From Neoscytalidium dimidiatum (taxonomy: Eukaryota > Ascomycota > Dothideomycetes > Botryosphaeriales > Botryosphaeriaceae), in the NCBI GenBank assembly GCA_037367355.1, contig CM074696.1, positions 3,906,001-3,970,000 on the forward strand: a DNA stretch of 64,000 bases, in the 5' to 3' direction. The position numbers were made by a program, and so were the translations under genes. The notes under the pieces are model-generated. The model was not told the origin of the DNA, made no database searches, and saw only the letters and a list, made by a program, of their open reading frames with translations. How positions within the stretch are numbered: the first letter of the stretch is position 1; every line of letters begins with the position of its first letter. Shown in pieces: positions 24,401-38,724 of this stretch.

Positions 24401-27400
24401 AGTTTCTTATCGTATATATTATAGTTAAACTTTATTCTTATAAACTTCTAACTATAGTACGCTATTAGAAGCTAATAGGTCTATCTATTCTACGTCTAAT
24501 ACGACTATAAAAGAATACTAGTATACGCTATATTTAATACGTCTATAATAAGTATTAGTAGTAGTAAAGAATTATAGTAGCGAAGAAGAGACGGTTATAA
24601 AAATACGTCGCGTAGATAGCGAAATATCTATTATATCTTCTTTAACTACTATTACGGGCGATACTATCGCGTAGATTCTTTTTAGAGTCTCTTCTATAAA
24701 GAGCTTAGAGATTACGCCGTAGCTTCTTTTAGTAGGCGATATAAAGGCCGCGTAATCTCTAAGTAGCTCTAAATAAATTTTCTATAAAAGTTAGCGAAGC
24801 TAAAAAATACTTAAATATTATAAAAATAGATTAGCTTAAGCTATTCTTAAACTATCTAAATTTACTTAAAGTCTATAACTACTTTCTAAAAAGTAATAAG
24901 AAATTCTAGAAATTCTATTTATATTATATAAAAGATATACTTAGAGAGCTTATAATAGAGTTTCTATTTATAAAGTCTAGCGAGGATTTACTTTATATCC
25001 GCGATATACTAGCGTTCGTTAAGAAAGTAAATTAGAATATCGTCTAGATAGATAATATAGATTCTATCTACTAATAGTTCTAGTACTATATAAATATAAT
25101 ATTAGAAGGTTACTAGCGCGTTTATAAGCCTAAATAGTATAATATTATATTTATATAAATTAAAACGCGTCTTAAAGGCTATTTTCTACTTATTATCTTT
25201 TTAGATATAAATATAGTAGTATGCGTTACGTAGATCTAGCTTAGTAAATACTTTCGCCTCGTTTAACTAGTTTAAAAGCGTATTAATAAGTAGTAGTAGA
25301 TATTAGTCTTTAATTATAATATAGTTTAGACCGCGGAAGTTAACGTAGAGGCATATAGTATTATCCGCCTTAAATATAAAGAGTACGAATACGTCTATAA
25401 GCGACTTATTTAGTTAGATCTATTCTTTTATAAAGACTTTGTTAATATATTCGCGGAGAATCTATAACTTCTTTTAAGAAAAATTATAGATTAGAAGTTA
25501 AAGTAGCGTTTTATTAGCTTCTAACTTAATAGTATAGTTATATTAGAAGTATAATACTAGTATTAGATTCTACTTATCTAAAAAGATATTCTCGTCTTCT
25601 TAATAGAGGGCTAAAAGCTTATTCTTCTTAATAAAGCTTACTACTAGCTATAAAATTATATCTAGTAGCTAGTTTATCTTAAAATAAGGCGTATAAACGG
25701 CGATTAGGCGGCGTCTAGTCTTCTATATCTCTTTTTACTTAGATTCTATAGGCTAGTTAGAGTTTAGATTTTCTTCTATCTAGGCTTCTTTCTCTTCTTC
25801 TTTTAGAGATACGCTAGCTAGTAGCTAACTTAGCTTCTAAGAAGTAGATACTACTAGTTATAGTATATACTCTAGAAGATAGAGAGCGTATACTATTTTA
25901 CCCCGCTTAATAGTTACGATAAACTATTAGATTAGTATAATAATAAAACGCGACGCGTTAGTAGTATTCTATATAAACTTTCTAGTATAAAAAGAGATTA
26001 TAAGATTCGTCTTCGCTAGCTAATTCTACTCTAAGACTAGATTATAATCTATAAAGAAGGCGCTTTAAAAGTACTAGAAACCTATTATATATATAACGCT
26101 CTAAAAGTTAGTAGTAGTAATTAATAGTAGATATAAATTCTAAATCTTTATAAGATTATTATTAAGAAAGTATATCTATAGTCTATAAGTCTTCTTAAGC
26201 GTATATATAATAGTAAGACGTTTAACTAGAGTCTAGTTAATAAGATTTAATTAATATCTACTATTATATAGTATATATAGAAGAGAAGTATCTTCTACTA
26301 TTCTTTTAAATCTAATATTAATAACTATTCTCTTTACTATTTCCTCTATATATAGTTCTAAGCGTAGCTAAATTAGCTTAGCTATAAGGACTTTACTTTT
26401 TCTATTTAGAGCTTATTATCTCTAAAGAAGTCGCTCTTTTTAGATAGACCGTTTTTTCTATAGAGGCTCTACGGAGGCCCGGCGTCTCTATAGAGTTAGC
26501 TAGGCTCTTTAGTAGTACTTCTTAACTCTCCGTCTTTAGTAGATTAAGGCTTCTTTTTTTTATCTTCGTATAAAGTTCTTAAGAAGCCGTTTTAGCGAAT
26601 ATATTTACTTAGCTTTTTACTAATAGGCTTATCGCCTACCGTCTAAACGGTAGCTAAGATTTATTCTACGCGGTAAATCTTAGCAAATATATCGTCGACT
26701 ATCTTAATCTACTTTATAAACTAAAGCTTATAAAGCTTTAGATAGAGCTTTAAAGTAATATAAAAGAACTACTAGTTAATCTACTAGTTCTTAATCTTTT
26801 AGTAATAGATAAACTATTATTTAAACTATTATATATAGGCTAGAAAGCTATTAAACTTCTAGCCCGGCCTTATAATATAAGTATAATACTTAACTACGTT
26901 ATTAAAGCGTTTAACTATAGAATTATAAATAATATTCTAAAGTATTTACTTAAACTTCTTCTATAAAAGTAGACCCTTTATTTTTTCTTCGCTTAGACGG
27001 CGATACGCTTTCTATATAAGATTTAAACGTAGGTCTAGGCTTTATATAGTCTACTATATACGCTATTAATAGTCGTAGTCTATATAAATAATTTCGAACT
27101 TATTCTCTACTATTATAATCTACTTATTAAAGGTCTTTTAGATCTTTATCTTAAGCTTTAATAGCTTTATCTTTACTAGCGCTTTAAGCTACTTTTTACT
27201 TTAGTCTTCGCTAGCGCTCTTTAGCGATACGCTAGCTAGCCGCTATTTCTCGAGCGTAAACGCTTATTAGAGTACGCGAAGTATCTTTAAAGTCTTCTAA
27301 AGTCTCTATATTCTCTTAGAATTACTAGTAAGGTCTAAAGCCTATAGTAGCGCTAATAGATTATCTTTATTATTTTTTAGAGTATATCTAGAGTAGATAC

Positions 27401-27700
27401 TTTAAGCGTTATCTTAATACTAACTTTACGCGTTATTAAAGCCGGAGATACTAGCTCTTAAATTAATTTTATTAGGGTTTAAAGCTTTTAGTAGTATTAA
27501 GTCTCTTTACGTTAGTATAAAGAAGAAAACTATTAGATCTTCTTTAAGAATATCTATAGGCTCTATATCTATATAATCGTTAGCGGGCGTATAGAAGTTT
27601 AAAAGAAGTTCTAAAAAGATTTCTTTAGTATTAGCTTAATAGAACGCGTATAAATAATAGCGAGAAGATATCTCTAGCGACTAGCCGTCTTTTCTCTAGT
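21481..27700 (-). mobile_element. Second, different Ty3-type chromodomain retrotransposon, RIP-mutated
   Basis: Minus-strand motifs in order from high to low coordinate. Gag-like sequence lies at about 27.3-26.5 kb. The reverse transcriptase has LYVNFRGLNYIIIKD near 25,353-25,310 and FTKLDLRNAYY near 25,240-25,210. The integrase core has ILDSIILNRESVFTSEY near 22,850-22,800, and its C-terminus ends FYISLLKKYF near 22,150. A chromodomain-like YLIKxKDxLAKYNK segment is near 22,050. A purine-rich tract on the minus strand at about 21,510-21,485 probably marks the start of the 3' LTR. The two LTRs could not be aligned, so the ends are uncertain. It differs in sequence from copies 1 and 2. The 385-bp solo LTR interrupts it after the RT. 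Confidence 0.65.
23999..24383. mobile_element. Un-mutated 385-bp solo LTR inserted in RIP-damaged DNA
   Basis: Begins TGTTACGG and ends CGGCGTAACA, with perfect TGTTAC/GTAACA inverted ends. It is flanked by an exact ACTAT target duplication (23,994-23,998 and 24,384-24,388). Its composition is normal, with many CA and TG dinucleotides, unlike the sequence on either side. It holds a TATA-like TGTATATAGA near 24,211 and a perfect 14-bp palindrome GATCAGTACTGATC at 24,150-24,163 followed by related half-sites. A complete element must have inserted after RIP had damaged the host element, then recombined out, or a lone LTR-sized element was inserted. Confidence 0.92.
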
Positions 27701-27929
27701 AGAAATTATAATTGAATCGAATATAAAAACCGTATAGTAGATAGAGAGTTAATAGAGAAATAAAGAACTTATATTTATAAATAGATAATTCGATAGAGAG
27801 GAGGTTTTAGTAGGCTAGCCTTAGTTAAAGTTTTATCCTCCGCTTAGCTACTAGAGTTCCGCTAGCGATACGTTGGTAGTCTTCTTTCTACGTTAGTCTC
27901 TAGCTATTTATCTATCTACGAGCCGGCGT

Positions 27930-30900
27930 TTAATAATAAATTAGAAATAGTATTAGTAAAATAGAGCTTTCTTATAATATATCCGTTTCTATATTACTAA
28001 ATTCTTTTATATTTCTATTAAAACTAAGGCGTAATTATTAGAAATTTAAGAAAGTTCTAATCTATACGAATAGATTAGTTAGAAGCTTTAGCTTTCTTAA
28101 AATACCTAGAAGTTATTCTTACGTAATATAATTATATACGCCGCGTACGTTTAGAAATAGCGTAGATATTTTTAACTTTATCTTTTAGTCTTCCTTTACT
28201 AAATTCGTAAGAATAAAGTAGATATCTATAGCGGATTTTTTAAGTCTTCTCTTTATTTAAATAGAGTAGATTAGATTTATAGTTTCTACTAGAAAACTAA
28301 GGCGTTTAGCTATTACTTATTCGAGTACTTTTTCTAGATAATTTAATAAAGAAATAACCCTATAAGTCTTTAGATTTACAGAATCTAGCTTATTAGATTT
28401 CTTTAAAATTATCTTTATTACTTATCTCTAGTACTTTAGATAGTATCTATATTTAAATAGATTTAAATAGATAAAATAAAAGGCTTTAGAGGATACTTTA
28501 TAGGCCTAAATTATAATCTATTAAGATATTAAATTAGGCCTAGGTATAGTTTCTTTTATTAGATTTAAATACGTTCGTTTAAGCTCTATTTTATCTAGAA
28601 TTAGCTACTTTTAGCTTAGATCCGGCTAGTAGTTTATCTAGTTATTTTTAATTTATACGTTAGAAGAAGATAGAAATAACGTTTTTTTTAGCGCGAAGCT
28701 TTTTCCCTTCTAGCTATCTTATAGTAGGCCGTTTTTAGCCCGAATCGATAGGATTTATTCTATCGGGCGGTATTTTATATAGGCTATTACTTTAAAGATA
28801 GTTTTAGGAGTATTTATACTTAGAAATAAATTCTAGTAGTCCTATTTAGCTTTTTAAATAGAGAAGAAGTATTTGTTTTAGGTTTTTAGAAAGTCTTACT
28901 TATTTACGAGCTCTAGCGAGCGTTATATAAGCCGCGTTAGTCGTTTAAGATTTCCTTAAGCCTCTATTAAAGTAGAATTCTACTAGGATTTAGCTTAGGC
29001 TAACGAGGTAGTTTTTAGAATAGCTTAGTCCGCTACTTATTATATAAGATTAGTTAGAGATTCTCCTAGTTTTTCTAATAGAAAGACTTCTTTCGAGCGG
29101 TCTTTTAGAATCTCTAAGCTAAGATCTTTATTCTCTTCTTCTAGAATAGCTAGTTATAAGCGTAGCTTTTCTATAAAGTTTAAGGCTTTTTCTTTAAAGA
29201 CTTTAGAGAATTTCTCCTAATTAGTCTTTTCGTAGTTAAATCTAAATTACTTAGATTTCTTCTAGTTTATTCGTTTATTTAATTAGATTTAAAATAAAAT
29301 AGGGAAATAGTCGAATCTAATAGATTCGAGTATTTACTAGTTCGTTATTTTATTTATTAGCTCTCGGCTAGAGAGCGTTAGATCTATTACTATAGGTCTA
29401 TCTAAGTTTAGCTAGTAGAAGATACCTTCTTCTAGCGTATTTAGTAGGTCTAGGTTATTAGATTTAATCTAATTAATTAGGGCAAAGGCCCCGTTTAAGT
29501 AGGAGAACCTTAGGTCCTACTATAGGTAGTAAATATTAAAGTTCCTAGCTATAATACTAGGGAATTCTAGCTATTAGTAGCCTAGAATACGTTCTAGTAT
29601 ATAGGGGGAATTATCGGTTCCTTATTCCTTTTAGTTATATAAATTAAAGAGATAGAATTAGTTTTTTTCCTCTATTATTTTTAGAACTATTAGGTTAGGG
29701 AATTTAGTTACCGTAGAGTTATAGTTAATATCTATTTCTATTAGATAACGAAATATATATACTAACGTACGCGGTCTTTCCGTTAGAAAATAATTTAGTA
29801 GAATTTAAACGAACGTAGGGTAGTTAACTAACCGTCTTTCTCTAAGATTTTTAGGGTTTATTAGCTACGGTTCTTATATAAGAATTAGGCTAATTTTAAG
29901 GTCGATTACTTTAGATAGAAGGCTCTCTATAGCTAGAGTATTTCTATTTAAATTAGCTTAAAATACTCTTAGTTTATCTATAGATAAAAGAAGTTAGTTA
30001 ATTCGAGTTAGAATAGTATTAGTATCGTATACCTTTAGAGGCTTTATAGCCTATAAATTTATACTTATACTCTCTTATAAGGTACTTCTTTTTATAGATT
30101 TTATATATAGAAATCCTCGTATACTTTACCGTTTCGTATCTATTTTTAAGGTAGTTATAGTATTAAATTCTCTTAGAAATAATCTGTACTTTCTCTATCT
30201 TATAGCTTATTTTATATATAAAAAGGCGGCTATTAATAGCCTTTTTCTATTCTTTTTCGATATAAAACGAGACTATAATAGATCCCGTAGATTAGTTTTC
30301 TTTTTTCTTCTTTAAGGTAGCCTAGTAGGGCTTTCTAATAGAAGATAAACTTACGTTAAAGATCTCTATTTCCTTCTTAATAAAGAAGTCGATTAGAATA
30401 TTCTTAGTTTTCTACGTAGAAATTCTATAGATAATAACCTTATACTAGACCTTAACTAGTTTTAAGTTAGAATTAGGAAGGACTTTTCTAATAATATTCT
30501 CTTTTTCTAAGAGAAATTAGCTAGTATAGCCTTCGGTACCTATAATTAGAATATTTTCCTTAAATAAAAAAGAAGTTCTTTAGATAACGGGTTTATTTAC
30601 GAATTTAACTTCCGTAAAAGCTAGGTTTAGTTTTTATTAGAGCTAGATTCTATTAAATTAGTCTCGTAGGCTATTGTAAAAGACGGTAATTTATCTATCT
30701 TTAATAGACGTTAATTTTATAAGCTTCGATATTGTTTTTTTAGTTAGTTTTTTATATAATACGATTATAAAACCGTTATTTAGAACTAAACCTACCGCTA
30801 CTAAGGCGTAGAAGATAGGTTTTTTTACTAAGACTAGCTAGCTAGGCTAGGACTTTCCTATAGTTATTATAGAAGTAGCTCTAAGGTTCCTTATTTTATT

Positions 30901-31328
30901 TAAGAGCGTACGAAATACGTTCTTAAATATACGGACTTCGATAGCGAGAATTAACTTAGTAAAATCGATTTTCCCTTTTATCGTATATTCGTAGAAGATA
31001 GTAAGAAGTTCGCTAAGGTTATTAGCCTTAGACTAGTTATCTTCGAGGTTAATTACCTTAATAAGATAGTTAAACGCGGCTTTAATATATTTCGCGGAGG
31101 ACTTTAGTTTTAATTCCGGTATATACCGGGTTCTTTTCTTAGGACGGTATTCGAACGGGTTAATACCCGTAGAGATAGACGAGAAGAAGAGTCTTTTTTC
31201 TAGAGTTAGCGTAGACTCTACTATTATCGTTACTTATTTAGAGTCTTTTAGCCTTCTAGATAGTAGTATTATTTTATTATTTTCTATCTTAATATTATTA
31301 ATACTACTAGAACCCGTAGTATTTAAGA
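27930..31328 (-). mobile_element. LINE ORF2 (endonuclease and reverse transcriptase) and upstream part, RIP-mutated
   Basis: Minus-strand motifs in the right order for a fungal Tad-like LINE. An endonuclease segment IDLTLSSRELINKI is near 29,393-29,350. The reverse transcriptase has SYRVISLLNYLEKVLE near 28,370-28,320, LFLNVRGVYNYIT near 28,163-28,121 (the LFLDVxGAFD motif with RIP substitutions) and YFTNTISNLLLNAG near 27,980-27,935 (the QGSPLSPxLF region). The catalytic FADD part that should follow is missing below about 27.93 kb, where sequence related to the second Ty3-type element begins. Upstream, 30.3-31.3 kb may encode ORF1. The plus-strand Ty3 copy interrupts it at 31,329. Confidence 0.58.
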
Positions 31329-32054
31329 TATTATAAACTTTAGAATATACGGGCTTTATAGCTATAAGGGCCGTAAACCTATATAGAAAATAAGCTAAAA
31401 AAGGATCCTACGTCTAATAGGGCCGTATTTCTTAAACTTCGTACGGGAAGACTAGAAATACGAGACGACGGCGCGTATAAAATACTAGTAGATAATAACC
31501 GTCTATATAAGAAGAACGCCTACTAGCGTAACGACTAGTAAGAAGATATAATCTAATAAGAAGCTTATAGAAGATAAAAAATTAAGCGAATAGAAAGTAA
31601 AAAGACGATAAGAGTAGATACTATAGAATAAAGATATAGCGGTAATATCGTCTACTAATACTAGTAGAAGTTAAATTCTAAAAAAGAGGCTTTAGTATCT
31701 AAGTTACGTAGAATCTATTAGATCTACTAGATAATAAAGAATTATAGCTATCCTTTATTACGTATAGATAATAGAGAATACTAACTATTCTCTACTATCT
31801 AATAGATTATTATAGCTTTACTATAGTATATAAATACGCTCGTTAGATAGTATTTTTTAACTCTTATAGTTAAACTTAAAGTTCTAATTTAATACTATAT
31901 TAACTTAGAGGTAATAAGGCCTACTAAACCCCTATATTATATAACTTCTTATTCTATTATTACTTTTCTTTTCTCGTCTTTAAGATAAACTCTTTAATAA
32001 AATTAAATCTATTAGATAACTTTAAAGCCTAGTAGTAGAGGTTCTATTATTATA
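31329..32054 (+). repeat. 5' LTR of copy 2
   Basis: Begins TATTATAAAC and ends ATTATTATA, followed directly by CTTTAACTACTATCC, the probable altered primer binding region. Aligns with 38,725-39,449 in the same orientation and with both copy 1 LTRs in inverted orientation. Confidence 0.85.
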
Positions 32055-34485
32055 CTTTAACTACTATCCTTATAGAAAAAAAAGCGATTTAAATAGAAAA
32101 TAGAAAGTATTTTCTCTCTCTAAGAAGTACTAATAGTATTAGCTATTATAGCGGACGTACTAAGTAACGAGTACGCGCAAGAGGCGTAGAATACTCTTAG
32201 CTTATAGTAACTGCTATAATATAATATAATAGTAGAAAACTAACACTCTAATATACCGACTAATAAAAAGCTATTTAATATAATTTTAAAACTTTAAAAT
32301 AAAAATATAATTCTATATATCTAGCTTATCTAGATACTCGCTTTACTACTAGCTATTAAGATTAAGATTTTAAAGCTAGATCTATACTATAGAGACTAGA
32401 AGAAGATCTAAGTCTTTATTATATAGCTAAATAACTATATCTACTTTATATATAGTAACTTCGCTAGCTCTACTAAATAAGTTCTATATACTATTATCTA
32501 CTTTAAAGAATTAATAAAATAGTAGTTCTAATCTTTTAAGCGCGAATACTAGAAGAAACCTATATATCTATAGTTTAAAATAATCTTAATAATCTTTAGT
32601 AACTATTAAAACTTTATAAAGTAGCTTAAGATAGTCTTTAGTAGTATTAATAAGAACTATCTAGCTATAAGAACTCTTATAAGCCTAAAGTAAAAAGAAA
32701 TAATCTAAGACTATATAGCTAAATTCTAAAACGTAGTATATTTTATAGATAGATACTCTAACTTTACGCTATATATCTTTTACTACTAAGAACTAAGGGA
32801 CGAAATTAAAGAAGCTATAACGTACTATAAAGAACTAGAAACCCTTAATAATATAATTAAACTAGCCCTACTTATAAATAAGCGTTATACGAAAAGATAG
32901 TTTAATAAGAAGAAGTATAACGCTAATATCTTAAGATAAGCTAGGCTTCGCTATATCTAGAAAGAAGGCGACGCTATAAAAATAGATAATATAGTCTAGT
33001 AAGATAAAGATAAGAATAAGAAGAACGATAATAATAAGAGTAAGAAAAGAAAATAGAGTAAGAAAGAAAGAGAGCTCTATAAGAAAGAACTATATATTTA
33101 ATATAGAGATAAATAGAGCGTAGAATATAAATATTTAAAGAAAGAGTTATAGAAAGTAGCGGCGACTATCTAAGAATAAAAGGCGCTATAAGAAATCGCT
33201 ACTATAAAGATAGTAGACTATATAGCTTTAAGCTAGATAGCGTACTATAACAATAATTATACTATCTACTAAAGTAATAAAGATGCTATAAAGTAGTACT
33301 TTAGTAAGCTACGATAACTTAATATAATACTTCGAAAATTAAAAGAGGCTATAAAGAAAGATATTAAAAAGTACTTTCTAGCCGATAAAGACCTTATAAA
33401 TAGTAAAACCGAAGAACTTTATAATAGTATACCCGGATCTAGTAAAGTAGAAAATACCAAGTAATAATAGAATTAGGCTATACTTAATCGAATTACGGAA
33501 TATCTAAATTAATATAGAGATATAAAAAACGTTAAATTTAATTATATCTCTATCTATTAGACTTCTAGATTAAAAATAGATCTACTACTATAATAGTATT
33601 AGATAAAGAATAGAAAACTTAGTTTATAATTTTTTAAAAACGACGTATAGTATCTCTAAAAGAAATTACCCTTAAAAATAGTTAATAAGATAGTATTCTA
33701 GCTTAAAGAAGAAGTCTAGAGAATATAATAGTAGCGAGACCTCGCGTATCTACGCGATCTAGTCTATACTCTTTATTACTACGATATAGCTACGTAGAGC
33801 TATAGTATCCTATAATAGATATATAATAAAAAATATAGTAAACTAACCTTCTAATACTAAATATATAACGGATAAATCTATTAGAGATATAAAATTAAAT
33901 AGAAATAATAGACGTAGTAGAAAGAAACCTTAATTTTAGTTAAAGAATAGAATAAGTATATCCGCTATAAGATATTAAAAAACTAGACGGCTCTTCTAGC
34001 TAGAGACTCTAGAAGGGGCTAGTACGAAGGTTTCTTAACTAGGTTATATACTTAATATTAAATAGAATATCTCGTAAATAAAAAGAACTTAAAACGCTAC
34101 TAGAAGTACTAGTTATAATTAAAAAAACTACTACGCTAGCGATAATCGATAGTAGAGTATAAGAAAATTTTATAGATTCTAAATTTCTTAGAAAGAATAA
34201 CTTACTATTCTAATCTAAGAAACGTCTTTATAAACTTAGTATATTTAATAGGTTATTAATAGAATATAGTAAGGGCTAAATAAGAATTAAGATAGGTTAG
34301 ATATAAATAACTCTTAGAAACTATAAGAAATAAATTAACCTAGACGTAATAATAAGCCCGAACTATAATATTATCTTTAGAATATCTTAGTTAAAAACCT
34401 ACGATCTATATATTAACTAGAGTACGGAAACTATAACGTTTCTAAAAGATAACTATAAGTAATACCTTATAAATCTTAAAATAAA

Positions 34486-34665
34486 AGAGCTAGAGCTAGA
34501 GAGCTAGAGCTAAGAGTTAAAGCTAGAAAGCTAGAGCTAAGAGCTAAAGCTAGAGAACTAGAAGCTAAAGCTAGAAAGCTAAGAGCTAAAGCTAGAAAGT
34601 TAAGAGCTAAAGCTAGAGAGCTAAGAGCTAGAGCTAGAAAGCTAGAGCTAAGAGCTAGAGCTATC
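34486..34665 (+). repeat. GAGCTA/AAGCTA low-complexity coding repeat in copy 2
   Basis: Irregular tandem of GAGCTA, AAGCTA and GAAAGCTA units about 180 bp long, between the protease and RT regions, rich in Glu/Leu/Lys codons. Confidence 0.78.
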
Positions 34666-37600
34666 TAAAAAGTATCTAGTAAAGACTAAAAAGATATTCT
34701 TTAACGCCCTACTATATATAAAAAAATAAGGAGAATAAGCTTATATCGTTTATATTAAGCCCGGCTTAAAATAAGAACGCTAAATTATAATATAGATTAG
34801 AAAGTAGACTCTAGAAGTTATTAAGCCTTAGTTACTTAGAGGAGACTATCTAAAAAGAATCTATAAGAGATATAGTCTACGAAATAGAGCCCTTAACTAA
34901 ATACGCGTAATAGAAAATACTATAGAACTAGAGAAAGTACTTCTAAAATTCTAGAAATACGTCGAACTATTTTAAGAAAGAGATAAAGAATTATTATCTA
35001 AGTATAAGCTATAGAACTATAAAATATCTCTATTACTAGAAACGTAGTCTACGTTTAAGCCTATCTACTCTCTTTCTAAGAACGAGGCCGAAGTACTAAG
35101 AGAGTATCTCGAGACGAATCTAGAAAGAGAATATATCTAACTCTCTACGTTACTAGCTAGATATTCTATTCTATTCGTATTTAAAAAAAATAGTAAGCTT
35201 CGTCTTTATATCGATTATAGATATCTAAACGATATTATAATAAAAAACTAATATCCGTTACTATATATTAATAAATTATAAAATAAACTAAGAAAAGCTA
35301 AATACTTTACTAAGCTAGACCTTAGAAAAGGTTATTATTTTATTTAGATAAAAGAAGATAAAGAATAGAAAACGACTTTCTAAATAAGATTTAGATATTA
35401 TAAGTATATAGTAATATCTTTTAAACTTACTAATATATTAGCTACGTTCTAGAGTCTAGTTAATAATATACTATAATTATATTTAAATATATTTATACTA
35501 GCTTATCTAGACGATATTCTAATATACTTAGAAATACTTAAAAAATATACTAAGTACGTATATAAGGTTCTATAAATACTAGAGGAATAGAACCTTTAAA
35601 TAACCCTAGATAAGAGTGAATAGTATACGTAAAAAACTAAGTATCTAAAGTTTATTATTATTCTAGAATATATTAGTATAGACGAAAAGAAACTAGACGT
35701 AATAAAAGACTAGCCTATACTAAAAACTATTAAAGAAGTATAATTTTTTTTTAACTTTACTAACTTTTACTAGAAGTTTATCTTAAACTATATAAAGATA
35801 TTAGCTTCGCTTATAGATCTAACTAAAAAGAAATATAAATTTATATAGAGAGAAAGATAATAAAATACTTTCGACTTACTAAAATAAATATTTATAGAAG
35901 TATTAGTCTTAGAACTATTCTACTCTAACCTACTTATAACGGTAGAAACTAATATATTAAATTATATAATTAGAGTAGTCTTAAGCTAGCTAGACGAGTA
36001 AAATAGACTATATTCTATCGCGTATTACTTTTAAAAAATAATAGGCCTAAAAAAGAACTACGACGTCTATAATAAAGAACTTCTAGCTATTATTACGACT
36101 TTTAAAGAATAGAGATACTATCTTAAAGAAGCTAAGTATTAGATTATAGTCTACTATAACTATAAGAACCTCTTATACTTTACTACTACGAAGAAATTAA
36201 ACCGAAGATAGATTAGATAGGCTAAAGAATTAGTATTCTACGATATAAAGATTATCTATTAAAAGAAATCTAAGAACGCTCGCGTAGATACGTTAAGTAG
36301 AAGAGCCGACTATATAGAAGAGAAGCTAAAATGATAACCGGTAATACTAGTAGAGTAGAGAGACGGGTCTTTTATATCTACTAGCCGCTAAATCTCCGCT
36401 ATATATAATAGAAAGAAGAAACCTAAAAAGTTACTTACTCTAGTTAGGCTAGTAGCTCTAGCGATATACCTAGAAAGTAATAAATAGAAATATAGAATCT
36501 AAGAAGTCTATACGGAAGACGCTATAGCGTAAGAAATTAAAAATCTAGAAAATAACCCCTAAGTAACTAAAGACGTAGAAGAAATAATCTTATTTTTAGA
36601 ATTAATCTACGTTCTAGTAAAACTATAGAAGAAACTTATAAAAGATATATACGAGGCCCTAGTATATAGTTACTAAGAAACTAAGAAGATAATTAAGAGG
36701 ATTACGAGAAATTATTACTTTCTAGAGCTTAGAAGGATAGTCTAGCGAATAGTTATCTAATATAATCTTTATATTCGAAGTAAAGTAGTAAGATACGTAT
36801 TCTATAAACTACTCTAACTACTACTAATATCTAAGCGCCCTTAGTAATCTATCTCGTTAGATTTTATTACGAACCTATCTAAGTTAGAAGAACTACTTAT
36901 TAAAGTTAAATATAATTTAGTACTAGTTATTATAAATAGAATAATAAAATACGCATATTATCTACTATATCTAAAGAAGATAAACGCGAAAGATCTTATA
37001 TATATATTTTTAAGAACTATCCTTAATAATTATAGATTATCTAAAGAGCTTATATTAAATAAAGATAGACTATTTATATTATAATTCTAGTAAACGCTTA
37101 CTAGATAACTTAAAGTAAAATATAAGCTCTTAACTACGATATATCTATAGATAGATAGATAAATAGAACGAACTAACTAGACGCTAGAATAATATCTACG
37201 CTATTATCTTAACTATATATAGAATAACTAGATAGAATTACTATTATTAGTCTAGTTCGTATATAATAGCTCTAAAGTATTAGTAATATAAGAATTATTA
37301 TTCTATACTAATTATAAGTATAAGCTATTAACCTATAAAGAGCCGATACTAAGTAAATTACTAGCCTAAAAAGGGATTCTTAAGGCTAACTAGCTAAAGA
37401 TACTCTATAAATAACTATATCTAGACTTAGAATTCGTAGCTCTATAAATAGATAAATACTATAATAAGCGGTACTAAAAAGTACTATAGTTAAAGAAGGA
37501 GAATAAAGTCTATCTTTTTAGAAAAAATATTAAAATAAGGCGACTAAATAATAAGCTAGATTTTAAAAAAATAAAACTATTTAAAATTAAAGAAAAAATT

Positions 37601-38724
37601 AAAAAAGTTAACTTTCGCCTTAAATTACTAGAAACGATATAAATATACTCTATTTTCTATATATCTCTCTTAGAACTAGTACCGAAGAACGCTAAAATCG
37701 TAATCTATATAAAAGAAATACTTTTAGAAAATCTAAACGCCGATAAAAACTAAGATTAGAAAGTAGAAAAGATTCTTAATAGCGGCTATATTAACGGTTA
37801 ATTCTAATATCTTCTTAAATAGAAAGAAGAATAAAACGATATCTAGAAACTACTAGAAAACTATAACGAATATAGATAACTTATTAATAAGTTCTATCGT
37901 CGAAATCTAAATCGACTAATATCGCTAACTCGTTAAAAATAAAGAATCTAAAATTAAAATTAGAAAATAGAGACTACCGCGCCTAATTAACTAGCTTAGA
38001 ACTCTTAAGCGGCGTAGTAGTAGAACTAACGCTAGACGACCTAATAAAATAAAATAGACTCGTAATAGTATTAGCTAAGACGTCGCTACGTATACGCTTT
38101 ACTAATTATTTCTTCTTAGTATTTTTAGAATTAATAGAATTTCTAGCCTCGCGAGCTACTTTTAAACGATTTAGCTTCTCTAACTCCTCTATAGTTATAG
38201 CCTTCTTAAAAAGTATTAAGTAGACGCAATACTTTAAGAGATTCTTCTACCGCTCTAAACGAGATAAATAAGCTATTATAGCTTATATAGCTTTATAAGT
38301 CTTCTCCCGGTCCGTATAAACTTTAGTACGAGCTCGATCTAGACGATTAACTAAGGGTAAGCGTTAGTAATAGTAAGAGAAGATAAAGAAAGAACGAATA
38401 ATTAGCGGCGTTAAGACCTCCCCTATTATACGCGGTACGTCCGCGACGCGCGTACTCCTTATAGCGAGAGAAACTCTTAAAATTTATCCGGTATTCTATA
38501 GATTCCCCCTAAGAAGATAGAAGTAAATAAGAAGAGTAAGAAATAAATATTATATAGTTCTTACGGTTAATACGCTTATTTAGAAGAACCTATTTAGTAT
38601 ACTTATATTTTAGAGATATCGCGGAAGTCTTATTAGAAGAAAAGAAGAAAGAAATAAATAGAAGTCTAAGATATAGATTAAACGAAAGAATCTTTAAGCT
38701 AAAGATCTTTAAGAAGGAGAATAG

